Below, piece after piece: positions 16,641-25,385 of a DNA stretch of 64,000 bases; position 1 is the first letter of the stretch, and every line of letters begins with the position of its first letter. The translations under genes and the position numbers were made by a program. This DNA is from Trueperaceae bacterium (lineage in GTDB: Bacteria; Deinococcota; Deinococci; Deinococcales; Trueperaceae), in the NCBI GenBank assembly GCA_030147925.1, contig JASBUK010000011.1, positions 1-64,000 on the forward strand, in the 5' to 3' direction. The notes beneath the pieces were generated by a model. It worked only from the letters and a program-made list of their open reading frames with translations. It was not told the DNA's origin and did no database searches.

Positions 16641-16750
16641 AGAAGTTAGTGGTAGGTAGTTAGTGGTCGGTAGGAAAAGCGTTTTGGAAAATCTGTTGTT
16701 TCCAGCTCCTACTAACCACTTTCTACTTTCCACTTTTTTAGAAACGCTAC
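16641..16750. repeat. Dispersed intergenic inverted repeat, copy D
   Basis: It starts AGTTAGTGGTAGGTAGTTAG and ends CTCCTACTAACCACTTTCTA, with a terminal GAAACGCTAC matching the tail of copy A. The core GGTAGGAAAAGCGTTTTGG then AAAATCTGTTGTTTCC aligns with the core of copy A, showing common descent rather than convergent simple sequence. Confidence 0.7.
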
Positions 16751-17034
16751 AGCTTGTACCACCCCGCATTTATTGTCAACAGACTGTCTTGTGACGATTG
16801 TGGGGTTCTGACTGGCTTGTCCATGTTTCCATGGCTAAAGACAGTGCCAGAGGCGATTACTGAACACTTCATTGTTTCCAATCAGTCCTATGGTGCTAAC
16901 AATAAACCGGCAAGAATTATGGCATGACAAAGAGAAAGTGGAAAAACTATCAACAGGCCTGGAGTGCGAAATTTATCGCGCGAAGGATGAAAGTATCATG
17001 ATAGACTTCGCTTGAATTTCAAGGAGGGGACGTT
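16751..17034 (+). other. Leader region of the pilM operon
   Basis: No gene is seen. Near the 3' end lie GCGAAATTTATCGC (arms GCGA/TCGC) and TATCATGATA, both short palindromes, and a strong ribosome site AAGGAGGGG about 6 bases before the pilM ATG. I cannot place the promoter with confidence. Confidence 0.4.
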
Positions 17035-18222
17035 ATGACCTCAACGCGCGGGTCGCTATCGCGCTTATTCAATCCCCGAATCGAAGCCGCTGGCCTAGAG
17101 ATTGGCACCAGCGCGCTTAAAGTCGTTGACCTCCGTGCAGGTACACCGCCCAGCCTTGGTGCCTTGGCTATGCGGCCCCTGCCTCCTGGCCTAATTCAGG
17201 ATGATCAAATCCTCGATGCGGCAGGCTTGGCACAGGAGATCAAAGCCCTTTTTGAAGAGGCTGGAATAAATAAGCGTTTTGTCGTGACAGCGGTAAGCAA
17301 TCAACAAGCTATCACTCGTAATATAGGCGTACCCAAAATGACCCTCCAGGAACTTGAGGAGGCCATCAAATGGGAAGCGGAGCGTTATATTCCCTTTCCC
17401 ATTGAAGAGGTTGTCCTTGATTATTACGTCCTGGATAACCCTGAGGATGTCGAAGAAGGGGGGCAGCTTGAGGTGGTTATCGCCGCCGCACGTCTGGATT
17501 TGGTGACGCAGCAAGTCGACTATCTCAAAATTGCCGGGCTCGAGCCGGTAGTTATCGACATCAAACCATTTTCCTTGCTACGCTCATTAAAGGGTTCGCT
17601 CTTAGGAGAACATCTCAATAAAACCACGCTGACCGGCAAAACCTATACCGAAGCCGACGAAATTGGCGTAGTGCTCGAAATTGCCGCCTCAAGCACCACC
17701 ATTACCCTGGTGCGTGGCGAGCGCGTGCTGATGAACCGCAATATCGGCGTTTCCGGAGACGATTTCACGGCGGCGATTCAGCGCTCCTTCGGCCTTGATT
17801 TTGATAGCGCCGAAGAAGTCAAGTTAGACTACGGCACGGCCACCATCCCTACCGAAGATGAAGAAGAATTGCTCAATTTCGACGCCAAACGCGAACAGTT
17901 CAGCCCCAGCCGCGTTTATGAATCGCTGCGCCCGGTTTTGGTTGATCTCACGACAGAGATTCGGCGCAGTCTAGAGTTTTTCCGGGTACAAGCTGGTGAC
18001 GCTAATATCAGTCGCATGTTGGTTACCGGTGGCGGCGCTAAACTGCGTGGGCTCCCCGAGTCCATAGGTGACGCCCTGGGGTTTCGGGTGGAGCTTGGCG
18101 ACCCCTGGCTTACCATCGGCACCGATGAAAACCGCTTTGACAGCCAGTATTTGCGCCGTGTGGGTCCAGAGTTTTCGGTACCGCTTGGTCTGGCGCTGCG
18201 GGGGGTAAACGCCATTGGTTAA
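17035..18222 (+). CDS. pilM: Type IV pilus assembly protein PilM
   Basis: Cytoplasmic actin-like ATPase that binds the N-terminus of PilN and links the pilus platform to the motor. The 395-aa product has the fold's phosphate loops (GLEIGTSALKVVDLR about residues 21-35, and VTGGGAKLRGL near 325) and the pilM motif KWEAERYIPFPIEEVVLDYY (about 112-131). It opens the pilM-N-O-W/P-Q operon. A strong AGGAGG ribosome site precedes the ATG, unlike the leaderless genes around it. Confidence 0.95.
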   Translation: MTSTRGSLSRLFNPRIEAAGLEIGTSALKVVDLRAGTPPSLGALAMRPLPPGLIQDDQILDAAGLAQEIKALFEEAGINKRFVVTAVSNQQAITRNIGVPKMTLQELEEAIKWEAERYIPFPIEEVVLDYYVLDNPEDVEEGGQLEVVIAAARLDLVTQQVDYLKIAGLEPVVIDIKPFSLLRSLKGSLLGEHLNKTTLTGKTYTEADEIGVVLEIAASSTTITLVRGERVLMNRNIGVSGDDFTAAIQRSFGLDFDSAEEVKLDYGTATIPTEDEEELLNFDAKREQFSPSRVYESLRPVLVDLTTEIRRSLEFFRVQAGDANISRMLVTGGGAKLRGLPESIGDALGFRVELGDPWLTIGTDENRFDSQYLRRVGPEFSVPLGLALRGVNAIG

Positions 18223-18841
18223 CATCAACCTGCTACCCAAGAATCTCAGACGGCGTCATGAACCCGGTTATTGGCGGCTCATTGCCGTACTGTTTCCCCT
18301 ACTGGCATTAGCCATCATCATTTTTGTGCAGTTCTCCGCCAACCAAACCGAGGCCAGGCTCATCGAAGACCGCAATCTGCGCGAGTTACAACTGACCCGC
18401 CTGCAACCAGACATTCGCGAGCAGCAAGAATTGCAACAGCGCCAAACCCAGCTCAATGAGCTGATTGCCATAGACCGCTCCGTCCGCGAAGGTCAGATCA
18501 TCTGGTCTGCTGAACTCTTTACCATGCTGGAAACTTTGCCGCCACAAGACGGCTCGCAGCCCCAAATTGCTTTTAGCCAACTCAATATGCAAACGCTTGA
18601 TGAAAGTGTCAGGCAACAGCGCTTAGCCGACAACAACTATGAAGGTTTGCCCATTTTGGCCGAAATGGATGTTCAGGGCAATGCCCTCAACGCTGAGGCT
18701 TTGGCTGATTATATTCGGGCTCTGCAGGATTCGCCGCTTTTCGGAGTGTCGTTCCAAAGCGCCACCCGCGAAGAGCAGACCGGCCTCTATCAATTCAGCT
18801 TGACCGTCGGTGCCCTTACCGGAGGTGGCAATGAGCCGTAG
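18215..18841 (+). CDS. pilN: Type IV pilus assembly protein PilN
   Basis: Bitopic inner-membrane protein. It begins NINLLPKNLRRR, the conserved PilM-binding peptide, followed by one membrane segment (about 24-41), a coiled coil and a small ferredoxin-like periplasmic domain. The 208-aa length is usual. Its start overlaps pilM by 8 bases and its end overlaps pilO, so all are coupled. Confidence 0.92.
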   Translation: MVNINLLPKNLRRRHEPGYWRLIAVLFPLLALAIIIFVQFSANQTEARLIEDRNLRELQLTRLQPDIREQQELQQRQTQLNELIAIDRSVREGQIIWSAELFTMLETLPPQDGSQPQIAFSQLNMQTLDESVRQQRLADNNYEGLPILAEMDVQGNALNAEALADYIRALQDSPLFGVSFQSATREEQTGLYQFSLTVGALTGGGNEP

Positions 18842-19421
18842 TTTTAGTCTTCGCAACCTGCGCCAACGCGATATTGCGCTCATTGTTATCGTCTTAACCA
18901 TTGTCGCTACCGTCCTGTGGTGGTTCTATATGTACAGCCCCAGCCAGAACCGCATTACAGAATTGCAAAATGACATCTCACAGCTTGACATCCAGATTCA
19001 GCGCGGCGAGGCAGCTCGGCGCAACCTGCCCGAGTTGCGACTCGCCGTAGCCCAGCTCGAGCAAGACCGGCTGGAATTCTTGGCCCGCCTGCCCAACGAA
19101 AATGAAGTGGCCGAACTCTTAGATGAACTCAGGGTCGCCGCCAGTGATGCCGATGTCACCTTCGAATCCGTGGCCCGCACCAGCGGAGGGCGCGAAGATG
19201 AAATACAAGGGGTCAGGCCGCTTGGCTTTACGGTCAGCACCAGTGGTAATTTCGTGAATACCATGAACTTCATGCAGACCATGGAAACGCTGCAACGTTT
19301 TACCAAAATCAGTCAGGTGGGTCTGTCAATTGAGGATCAGGAAAGTCGTGATCCTGTTCTTGGGGCTACCTACGCTTTTACCGTTTACGTCTTTACAGGC
19401 GACGATCCGGGAGCACAATAA
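18831..19421 (+). CDS. pilO: Type IV pilus assembly protein PilO
   Basis: The 196-aa product starts MSRSFSLRNLRQRDIAL, with one membrane segment (about 16-35), a coiled coil (ITELQNDISQLDIQIQRGE) and a periplasmic domain; PilO pairs with PilN. I place the start at ATG 18831, overlapping the pilN stop by 11 bases; a longer in-frame extension to 18810 lies wholly inside pilN and adds no family sequence. Confidence 0.9.
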   Translation: MSRSFSLRNLRQRDIALIVIVLTIVATVLWWFYMYSPSQNRITELQNDISQLDIQIQRGEAARRNLPELRLAVAQLEQDRLEFLARLPNENEVAELLDELRVAASDADVTFESVARTSGGREDEIQGVRPLGFTVSTSGNFVNTMNFMQTMETLQRFTKISQVGLSIEDQESRDPVLGATYAFTVYVFTGDDPGAQ

Positions 19422-19423
19422 CC

Positions 19424-20476
19424 ATGGCCTTGTCACGTGAAGCCCGCATCATGATCGGCATCCTTATGTTGGCCGCGGCTGTTTTTGTCTGGAGCAATTT
19501 CTTTCTCCGGCCACCAGCGATTGGTACCGGCGGCGCTGATAGCGGCCAGCTCGCCACCCCATCGCAAGCAGTTCCAGCAGACGGGATTGCGGTTAGTCCG
19601 GAGCTATCCCCTGCTGAGGGCACGCCCGTCATCGCTCGCGACATCGAGATTGCCGAACTGCCGTTTTTGGTAACGGCACCTCCCGAAATCGAGCTTGCGC
19701 CCCAGGCCGACGAACAGCTTAGCCCCGACGACATAAACCGCCCACAGAGCGAACAGCGGGCATCAGTCAACCCCTTCTCGCCCATCATTGTGCAAGAGGC
19801 TGCGGCTACTTCAACCGTAAGCGCTCCGCCCCCAACAACGGAGCCAATTGACTTAGTCGAGGTGCCAATCCAGGGGCCGCCCGGTGTCGAGATTGTCAAC
19901 ACGCCACCAGAGCCGATAGTCGCGCCTACACCACGGGCGCTCACACCTCCAGCGCCACCGGCGCGCAACCTGCCAAGAACTCTGCCCAACGGCGTTTTGT
20001 CGGTCACGCCGGATATATTGCGTACAACCAGAGCCGTCGACAACCAGCCACAACCAGTAAATTTGGCCGAGGTAGCCGCCATACGAGTACCAGGCGAAGC
20101 AACCCCCGATTTTAACGGCCCACTGGTAAACGGCAATCCTGTTCCCTTAAGCGCTCCAGAGGCCTTACCGGAACCTCTGGCCATGAGCCCGGCTGAGCTG
20201 CTTGATACTCCGGCTAACAGCGCAGAACCGCTCGCCGTTGCCACTAACTCCTTGTCACGTTATCTGCGAGATAACAATGTGATATTTACCGGTTCGGTTC
20301 TTGGCCCGGTTGGCGTTGCCGTGTTCCGCTCATCCTTGAGCCAGTCACCACTCGTCGTCACTCTGGGGCAAACCCTGCCCGAAACCGACATCGTGCTTAC
20401 GGACCTGAAAGGACAGCAGGCCGAATTTACCCAAGATAACGATAAACAAACTCTCATTCTCGATCTCAGGCGGTGA
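19424..20476 (+). CDS. Pilus assembly protein, PilW/PilP-like, with Pro-rich middle
   Basis: A 350-aa bitopic protein: a short cytoplasmic start (MALSREARIM), one membrane segment (about 11-29), a very long low-complexity Pro/Ala/Glu-rich region (about 30-265), and a C-terminal globular domain of about 70 residues (GSVLGPVGVAVFR, LVVTLGQTLPETDIVLTDL). That domain resembles the HR/PilP domain which docks onto the secretin. It occupies the place of pilP in proteobacteria and pilW in Thermus; which family it belongs to I cannot decide. It starts 2 bases after pilO and overlaps pilQ (GTGA). Confidence 0.75.
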   Translation: MALSREARIMIGILMLAAAVFVWSNFFLRPPAIGTGGADSGQLATPSQAVPADGIAVSPELSPAEGTPVIARDIEIAELPFLVTAPPEIELAPQADEQLSPDDINRPQSEQRASVNPFSPIIVQEAAATSTVSAPPPTTEPIDLVEVPIQGPPGVEIVNTPPEPIVAPTPRALTPPAPPARNLPRTLPNGVLSVTPDILRTTRAVDNQPQPVNLAEVAAIRVPGEATPDFNGPLVNGNPVPLSAPEALPEPLAMSPAELLDTPANSAEPLAVATNSLSRYLRDNNVIFTGSVLGPVGVAVFRSSLSQSPLVVTLGQTLPETDIVLTDLKGQQAEFTQDNDKQTLILDLRR

Positions 20477-21990
20477 TCATGAAACGACTTTGGCTTTACC
20501 TCACTATAGTTTTGGGCTCGAGCCTGGCGTTTGCCGGCTTCGCCCAACTCGCCCCCTTGCCCAGTGACGCCATCTTTGACCAGGCTGTCGAATTCAAGAC
20601 TGCCGCCGGGGGTGAATCACTCCAGGTTATGGTGGCCGCCCTGGCCAGGTCAATCAATCTCACGGCTATCGTTGACGATGTGCCGGATAAGACCATAACT
20701 TACGACATCGGTGACCCTAAACCTTTTAGACAGGTCTGGAATATCGTTTTGTCTCTCAATGACCTTGACTATTTACTGCTTGAAAACGACGTGGTGGTAG
20801 TCGGCACGCCAGAATCGGTGGCCAAGCTCAGGAAACAGTCTTCTACTCCCGGTGTGCAAACTCCGGCTGGCGAAGCCGCCATGTCAGAAATAGTCCAGCG
20901 TTTTTACAAAGTCAGCAGTGATGTCAATGAAGTGGCCGGTTTTTTGGAACAGGAATTGCCGGAAGTAAGCATCAATATTTTTGAAACGCTTAATATTATC
21001 TCCGTCAGAGGTACTCAAGAACAGCAAGATGAAGTCGCCGCTATCCTAAGCCAGATTGACCGCACCATTGAAGCCGTACCTTTGGAGCAACGTGTCTATA
21101 CCCTGTCAAACGCCAAGGCCGCTGACTTAGCCCAGGTCTTAGAGGCGAGCAACATTCAAAACGTCGCCGGCGTAGCCGATGTCCAGGACGGTCAGGTTGA
21201 TCAGCTACAGTTAAATCAGCAGGAAAAAGAATTCACCGTCACCGCTGATGAACGTACCAACAGCTTGATCGTAACTGCGACAGCCGCAGTGCAAGCGCGT
21301 ATTGCCGAGCTAATACCCCAGTTGGATGTGCCGGTGCCACAGGTCAATGTCCAGGTGAGGATTCAGGAAATTACCACCACTGCAGCACAACAGCTCGGTA
21401 TCAACCTGAATGCGGGCTTGGGTAGCTTTGCTACTACCATCCTCGATGGCGGCCTCAATTTTATCTTTGACGCCCAGAAAGCCATTTCCGGACTAAACAT
21501 CGGCGCGGTACTCGACACTCTGGAAAGACAGGGTCTATCGCGCCGCGTTGACGACAGCAATTTGACGGTCCTCAATAACGGTAAGGCGCAAATTCAATCG
21601 GGTGGAACTATCTTTATCAGCATCGCCGGAGCCGATGAAAATATCGAGAGAACCATTCCTTATGGTGTGCAAATCGACGTACAACCACAAATTTCAGCCG
21701 ATGGCCGTGTCATCTTAGCCGTAGATGCCAAGGTTGAGGATGTGCTATCAGAAACCGCCGATCCGTCTTTTTTAGAACTCTCAACTCGCAAGGTCTCCTC
21801 GACGGTGAGCTTATCGCCCGGCCAAACGATTGTCTTGGGCGGCTTGCTGCAAAACAGCTTTACCGACACTACTAACCGCGTGCCGGTTTTAGGCAGCATT
21901 CCCTTAATCGGCAGTCTTTTTAGCAGCACTACGGTAGAAGAAAGCAATACCGAATTGCTGTTGATTATCAATGCCGTGGTGATCGAATAG
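20473..21990 (+). CDS. pilQ: Type IV pilus secretin PilQ
   Basis: Forms the outer-membrane channel for the pilus and incoming DNA. After a signal peptide (MKRLWLYLTIVLGSSLAFA) come a short STN-like domain (about 35-100), N-domains (IVQRFYKVSSDVNEVAGFL; VYTLSNAKAADLAQVLE), and the secretin core with VPQVNVQVRIQEI and LSPGQTIVLGGLLQ ending in VPVLGSIPLIGSLFSS. At 505 aa it is much shorter than Thermus PilQ (about 750), so fewer periplasmic N-domains are present. The start is GTG 20473 (overlapping the previous stop) or ATG 20479. Confidence 0.93.
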   Translation: MIMKRLWLYLTIVLGSSLAFAGFAQLAPLPSDAIFDQAVEFKTAAGGESLQVMVAALARSINLTAIVDDVPDKTITYDIGDPKPFRQVWNIVLSLNDLDYLLLENDVVVVGTPESVAKLRKQSSTPGVQTPAGEAAMSEIVQRFYKVSSDVNEVAGFLEQELPEVSINIFETLNIISVRGTQEQQDEVAAILSQIDRTIEAVPLEQRVYTLSNAKAADLAQVLEASNIQNVAGVADVQDGQVDQLQLNQQEKEFTVTADERTNSLIVTATAAVQARIAELIPQLDVPVPQVNVQVRIQEITTTAAQQLGINLNAGLGSFATTILDGGLNFIFDAQKAISGLNIGAVLDTLERQGLSRRVDDSNLTVLNNGKAQIQSGGTIFISIAGADENIERTIPYGVQIDVQPQISADGRVILAVDAKVEDVLSETADPSFLELSTRKVSSTVSLSPGQTIVLGGLLQNSFTDTTNRVPVLGSIPLIGSLFSSTTVEESNTELLLIINAVVIE

Positions 21991-22020
21991 TCATAAGACA
22001 GTTAGAAGCCTGTCGTTTCA

Positions 22021-22049
22021 AGACGCCCGCTTAAGGTGGGCGTCTTTTA
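22021..22049 (+). terminator. Intrinsic terminator of the pil operon
   Basis: AGACGCCC (22021-22028) and GGGCGTCT (22038-22045) form an 8-bp stem with a nine-base loop, followed by TTTATT. It separates pilQ from the aro genes, which have their own promoter. Confidence 0.8.
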
Positions 22050-22074
22050 TTAGTTTAAATTTAAAGCTGCATGC

Positions 22075-22080
22075 TAGGCT
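22075..22080 (+). promoter_or_regulatory. -10 box of aroC (leaderless start)
   Basis: TAGGCT ends 7 bases before the aroC ATG (22088), too close for a ribosome site. The -35 region is weak. Confidence 0.45.
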
Positions 22081-22087
22081 GGTTAGC

Positions 22088-23242
22088 ATGTTGCGATTTC
22101 TCTCAGCAGGCGAATCTCACGGTCCGGCCCTGACCGTGCTTTTAGATGGTGTTCCTGCAGGGCTCGAGCTCATAGCAAGCGAGCACATCGACCCCTGGCT
22201 TAAGCGGCGACAGGGCGGTTATGGCCGTGGCAGGCGCATGGTTATCGAAACTGATAGTGCAGCCATCCTCTCGGGCGTGCGAGCAGGTCGCACAACCGGG
22301 GCGCCTATTTCAATCCAAATCGAAAACCGCGACTGGCGCAACTGGTCGGAAATCATGTCGCCGGAACCGGGTAATGAACCGCGTAAAAAAGCCCTGACAG
22401 AAGCTCGTCCTGGTCATGCCGACTTAGCCGGTGGCATAAAGTATGGGCACAAGGATTTGCGTGACGTGCTCGAGCGGGCCTCGGCCCGTGAAACAGCCAG
22501 CCGCGTAGCTGCTGGAGCAGTAGCAATGAGGCTTCTTGAAACTGTTGGTGTGCAAGGCTGCGCCCGAGTCGTTAATTTAGCCGGTGTTGCTTGTGATGGT
22601 GGTGTGAATTGGGAGCAATTAGAACTGCTCGATGAAAGCCCTATCCGCAGCTTTGCTAAAGATGCTGAAGCAGAAATCATCACCCGAATCGATCAGGCCA
22701 AAAAAGCCGGTGACACCTTGGGTGGCATCATCGAGGCGCGTTTTCGGGGCGTGCCCCTGGGTCTAGGTAGCCATACCCAATGGGACCGCAAACTTGACGG
22801 TCGCTTAGCACAGGCGGCCATGAGTATCCAGGCGATCAAAGGCGTTGAGATAGGTGACGGCTGGCACAACGCACTGGTACCCGGCAGTCAGGTACATGAC
22901 GCCATCTACCGCAATGAACAAGGCTACTATCGTGAGAGTAACCGCTCCGGTGGGCTCGAGGCCGGCATCACTACCGGTGAAGAGCTGGTGATTCGTGCGG
23001 CCATGAAGCCCATTGCCACTCTGATGAAGCCCCTACCTACCGTCAATGTCGTAACACGCCAACCGGCAGACGCAGCCCGCGAACGCTCCGACACCACCGC
23101 CGTACCGGCAGCGTCTATTGTGTTGCTGGCTATGACATCACTGGTCTTGGCCGATGCGCTCTTAGAAAAGTTTGGGGCCGATACCAGCAGGGAAATCTGC
23201 GAACGTGTCAGCGCACACCGCGATTACGTCAGTAATTATTAG
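22088..23242 (+). CDS. aroC: Chorismate synthase
   Basis: Last enzyme of the shikimate pathway: converts EPSP to chorismate using reduced FMN. The 384-aa product starts LRFLSAGESHGPALTVLLDG (signature 1), followed by GRGRRM, RPGHADLAGGIKYG and RASARETASRVAAGA (signature 2), and a C-terminal SDTTAVPAASIV (signature 3 region). It heads aroC-aroK-aroB-aroQ immediately behind the pilus genes, an arrangement long known for pilQ and aroK/aroB in other phyla. Confidence 0.96.
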   Translation: MLRFLSAGESHGPALTVLLDGVPAGLELIASEHIDPWLKRRQGGYGRGRRMVIETDSAAILSGVRAGRTTGAPISIQIENRDWRNWSEIMSPEPGNEPRKKALTEARPGHADLAGGIKYGHKDLRDVLERASARETASRVAAGAVAMRLLETVGVQGCARVVNLAGVACDGGVNWEQLELLDESPIRSFAKDAEAEIITRIDQAKKAGDTLGGIIEARFRGVPLGLGSHTQWDRKLDGRLAQAAMSIQAIKGVEIGDGWHNALVPGSQVHDAIYRNEQGYYRESNRSGGLEAGITTGEELVIRAAMKPIATLMKPLPTVNVVTRQPADAARERSDTTAVPAASIVLLAMTSLVLADALLEKFGADTSREICERVSAHRDYVSNY

Positions 23243-23283
23243 CGCTTTTAATAAATACAACGTAAATACTGCCCCGTTTTGAG

Positions 23284-23289
23284 TAGACT
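23284..23289 (+). promoter_or_regulatory. -10 box of aroK (leaderless start)
   Basis: TAGACT lies 7 bases before ATG 23297. It decides the start: the longer frame from TTG 23279 would begin upstream of the box. Confidence 0.5.
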
Positions 23290-23296
23290 ACAGCTA

Positions 23297-23872
23297 ATGA
23301 CAGAGCACGAAAGCTGGACAAAAAAACGGCACCTTCCCACAGATCGCCCTGTAACCTGGGTGGCTTTAGTGGGATTCATGGGTACTGGGAAAAGCCGCAT
23401 AGGTTGGGAACTATCCCGCTACTTGAGCCTCACTTTTATCGACACCGATAGGGTGATTGAAAGGGTTAGCTGCATGCGCATCCCAGACATCTTTGAGCTT
23501 TATGGCGAGCACGTCTTTCGGGAGTATGAAACCGAAGTGGTGAGTCGCTGCCTCAGACTGAATGAGGTCGTCATCTCCAGCGGCGGCGGCACTCCTTTGA
23601 AACCGGAAAATCGCAAAATGTTGAAGAGTCGTGGCCCGGTAGTCATGCTCACTGCCAGCCCCGAGACTATTTATAAGAGAACTCGCCGACATAAACGCCC
23701 ACTGCTGGAAATCGGCAACCCAACCGAGCGCATCCGCGAACTAATGGCCGCCCGGCAAGCAGCCTATGAGGATGTGGCTTCTTTTCGGGTCTCAACCGAT
23801 GGCCGCAATTCCGAGGACGTAGTTAGCGAAATCGTTAAAAAACTCTGGCGCTGGCAGGAGTCAAGCAGATGA
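23297..23872 (+). CDS. aroK: Shikimate kinase
   Basis: Phosphorylates shikimate at O3. The 191-aa product has Walker A GFMGTGKSRIG (about 26-36), the DTDRVIE shikimate-binding motif (about 49-55), FREYETEVV and SSGGGTPL, and the lid region around RTRRHKRPLLE. I start it at ATG 23297 because a TAGACT -10 box lies 7 bases upstream. A 25-residue N-terminal extension precedes the P-loop strand. Its stop overlaps aroB (ATGA). Confidence 0.94.
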   Translation: MTEHESWTKKRHLPTDRPVTWVALVGFMGTGKSRIGWELSRYLSLTFIDTDRVIERVSCMRIPDIFELYGEHVFREYETEVVSRCLRLNEVVISSGGGTPLKPENRKMLKSRGPVVMLTASPETIYKRTRRHKRPLLEIGNPTERIRELMAARQAAYEDVASFRVSTDGRNSEDVVSEIVKKLWRWQESSR

Positions 23873-24930
23873 GACTTGAAGTGGCCGTGACTCCCCCGTA
23901 TCCGGTATTTATCGAAAAAGGCAGCCTTGAGCGGCTTGCTAGCTATGTCGCTGAGACCGCTGTTGCGCTTATCAGCGACGAGCATGTCGCGGCGCTGTAC
24001 GCCGGGCGGGTACAAGCAGGGCTCGAGCACAGCGGTAAATGGGTCAAGCTTTATGTCGTCGCGACAGGCGAAAAAAGCAAATCGCTTGACAGCTTTGGCA
24101 GCGTTTTAAGGCAAATGGTCGGTGACGGCTTCGATCGGCAGGGAGCGGTTCTGGCTTTGGGCGGCGGCATCGTCGGCGATCTGGCCGGTTTTGTGGCGGC
24201 CAGCTACATGCGCGGCATTGCCTTTTATCAATGCCCTACCAGTCTGCTGGCCATGGTCGATGCCAGTGTCGGTGGCAAGACCGGCATCAATCTTCCCGAA
24301 GGCAAAAATTTAGTGGGGGCCTTTTGGCAGCCCCGAGCCGTAATAATTGATCCAAAAACCCTAGACACCCTGCCCCCCCAAGAGTTTCGCCAAGGTGCCG
24401 TGGAGCTATACAAACATGGTCTGCTGGCCGACCCAGAAATCTTGGCGCGTATGGAAAAGCGCGATTTTCTTAAAAGCGCAGCGGCAGAAGTCATGACCGA
24501 GCTCATTTCTCGTTCGGTGGCTGTAAAAGCTAAAATTGTAGCGGCTGACGAACGCGAGCAAGGTCAGCGCGCTTTTCTAAACTTGGGGCACAGCTTAGCG
24601 CACGCACTTGAGTCTTATACCGAACACACCCTTAGCCACGGTGATGCCGTTGCCTATGGCCTGCTTTTTGCGGCTAAGTTGGCAGCGCAGCGCGGCTTTG
24701 CCGATGAAACCAAGCGGTTGCTCCGCTTTCTTGACTGGCTGCAGCCAGCACCACTGAACTTGCGTAGTTTTGAACTCCTTAAGCCATATTTAAGCCGTGA
24801 TAAGAAAAATCAGGCGGGTACACAACGCTGGGTTCTATTAGAAAGTATTGGTCGACCACGGCTGCTGTCTGATATAGCTGATGACGAGCTAAAAAACGCC
24901 TGGCAGTATCTCCTGGAGGTCACAAAATGA
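23869..24930 (+). CDS. aroB: 3-Dehydroquinate synthase
   Basis: Second step of the shikimate pathway: NAD- and zinc-dependent cyclisation of DAHP. The 353-aa product has GGGIVGDLAGFVAASYMRGI (about 100-119), PTSLLAMVDASVGGKTGIN (about 123-141) and KNLVGAFWQP, plus metal ligands in LNLGHSLAHALE and LSHGDAVAYGL. The ATG overlaps the aroK stop and its end overlaps aroQ, so the three are coupled. Confidence 0.95.
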   Translation: MRLEVAVTPPYPVFIEKGSLERLASYVAETAVALISDEHVAALYAGRVQAGLEHSGKWVKLYVVATGEKSKSLDSFGSVLRQMVGDGFDRQGAVLALGGGIVGDLAGFVAASYMRGIAFYQCPTSLLAMVDASVGGKTGINLPEGKNLVGAFWQPRAVIIDPKTLDTLPPQEFRQGAVELYKHGLLADPEILARMEKRDFLKSAAAEVMTELISRSVAVKAKIVAADEREQGQRAFLNLGHSLAHALESYTEHTLSHGDAVAYGLLFAAKLAAQRGFADETKRLLRFLDWLQPAPLNLRSFELLKPYLSRDKKNQAGTQRWVLLESIGRPRLLSDIADDELKNAWQYLLEVTK

Positions 24931-25364
24931 TTCTCGTCCTAAACGGCCCTAACCTAAACCTGCTGGGTAAGCGTGAACCAGATATTTACGGTGATGGCTC
25001 ACTCGACGAGCTCGAGCAGCAATGCGCCGTCTGGGGTTCTGATAATGCCGTAAGTGTGGTCTGTCATCAGAGTAATTTTGAAGGCCAACTGCTCGACCTG
25101 CTCCACCGCGCCGCGGAGGAGGGCTTTAAGGGAGTTATTATCAACCCGGCGGGCTTAAGCCATAGTTCGGTGGCGCTTAGAGATGCCATTGCCGCTATCA
25201 ACCTGCCTGTTGTCGAGGTGCATATTTCAAATATTTACGCCCGTGAACGATTTCGTCATCACAGTTTTGTTTCGGCAGTTTGCGTAGGAACCATAACCGG
25301 GCTCGGCTTTAGAGGTTACGAAGCGGCAATCCGTTTTTTGGCCGAAGAAATTCAAGTTTCTTAA
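24927..25364 (+). CDS. aroQ: 3-Dehydroquinate dehydratase, type II
   Basis: Third step of the shikimate pathway. The compact 145-aa type II enzyme starts ILVLNGPNLNLLGKREPDIY with the catalytic arginine and tyrosine region, then CHQSNFEGQLLDLLHRA, GVIINPAGLSHSSVALRDA and VEVHISNIYARERFRHHS carrying the catalytic histidine. The start codon overlaps the aroB stop (ATGA). The first enzyme (DAHP synthase), aroE and aroA are not in the window. Convergent with the pseudopilin operon. Confidence 0.95.
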   Translation: MILVLNGPNLNLLGKREPDIYGDGSLDELEQQCAVWGSDNAVSVVCHQSNFEGQLLDLLHRAAEEGFKGVIINPAGLSHSSVALRDAIAAINLPVVEVHISNIYARERFRHHSFVSAVCVGTITGLGFRGYEAAIRFLAEEIQVS

Positions 25365-25385
25365 GCTCGAGCTCAGGTCTTGCGG

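Noticed and set aside
19393-20244. 283-codon open frame on the minus strand
   Set aside because: It is the mirror of the Pro-rich pilus gene; low-complexity Gly/Ser/Ala translation, no start signal and complete overlap with a well-supported gene.
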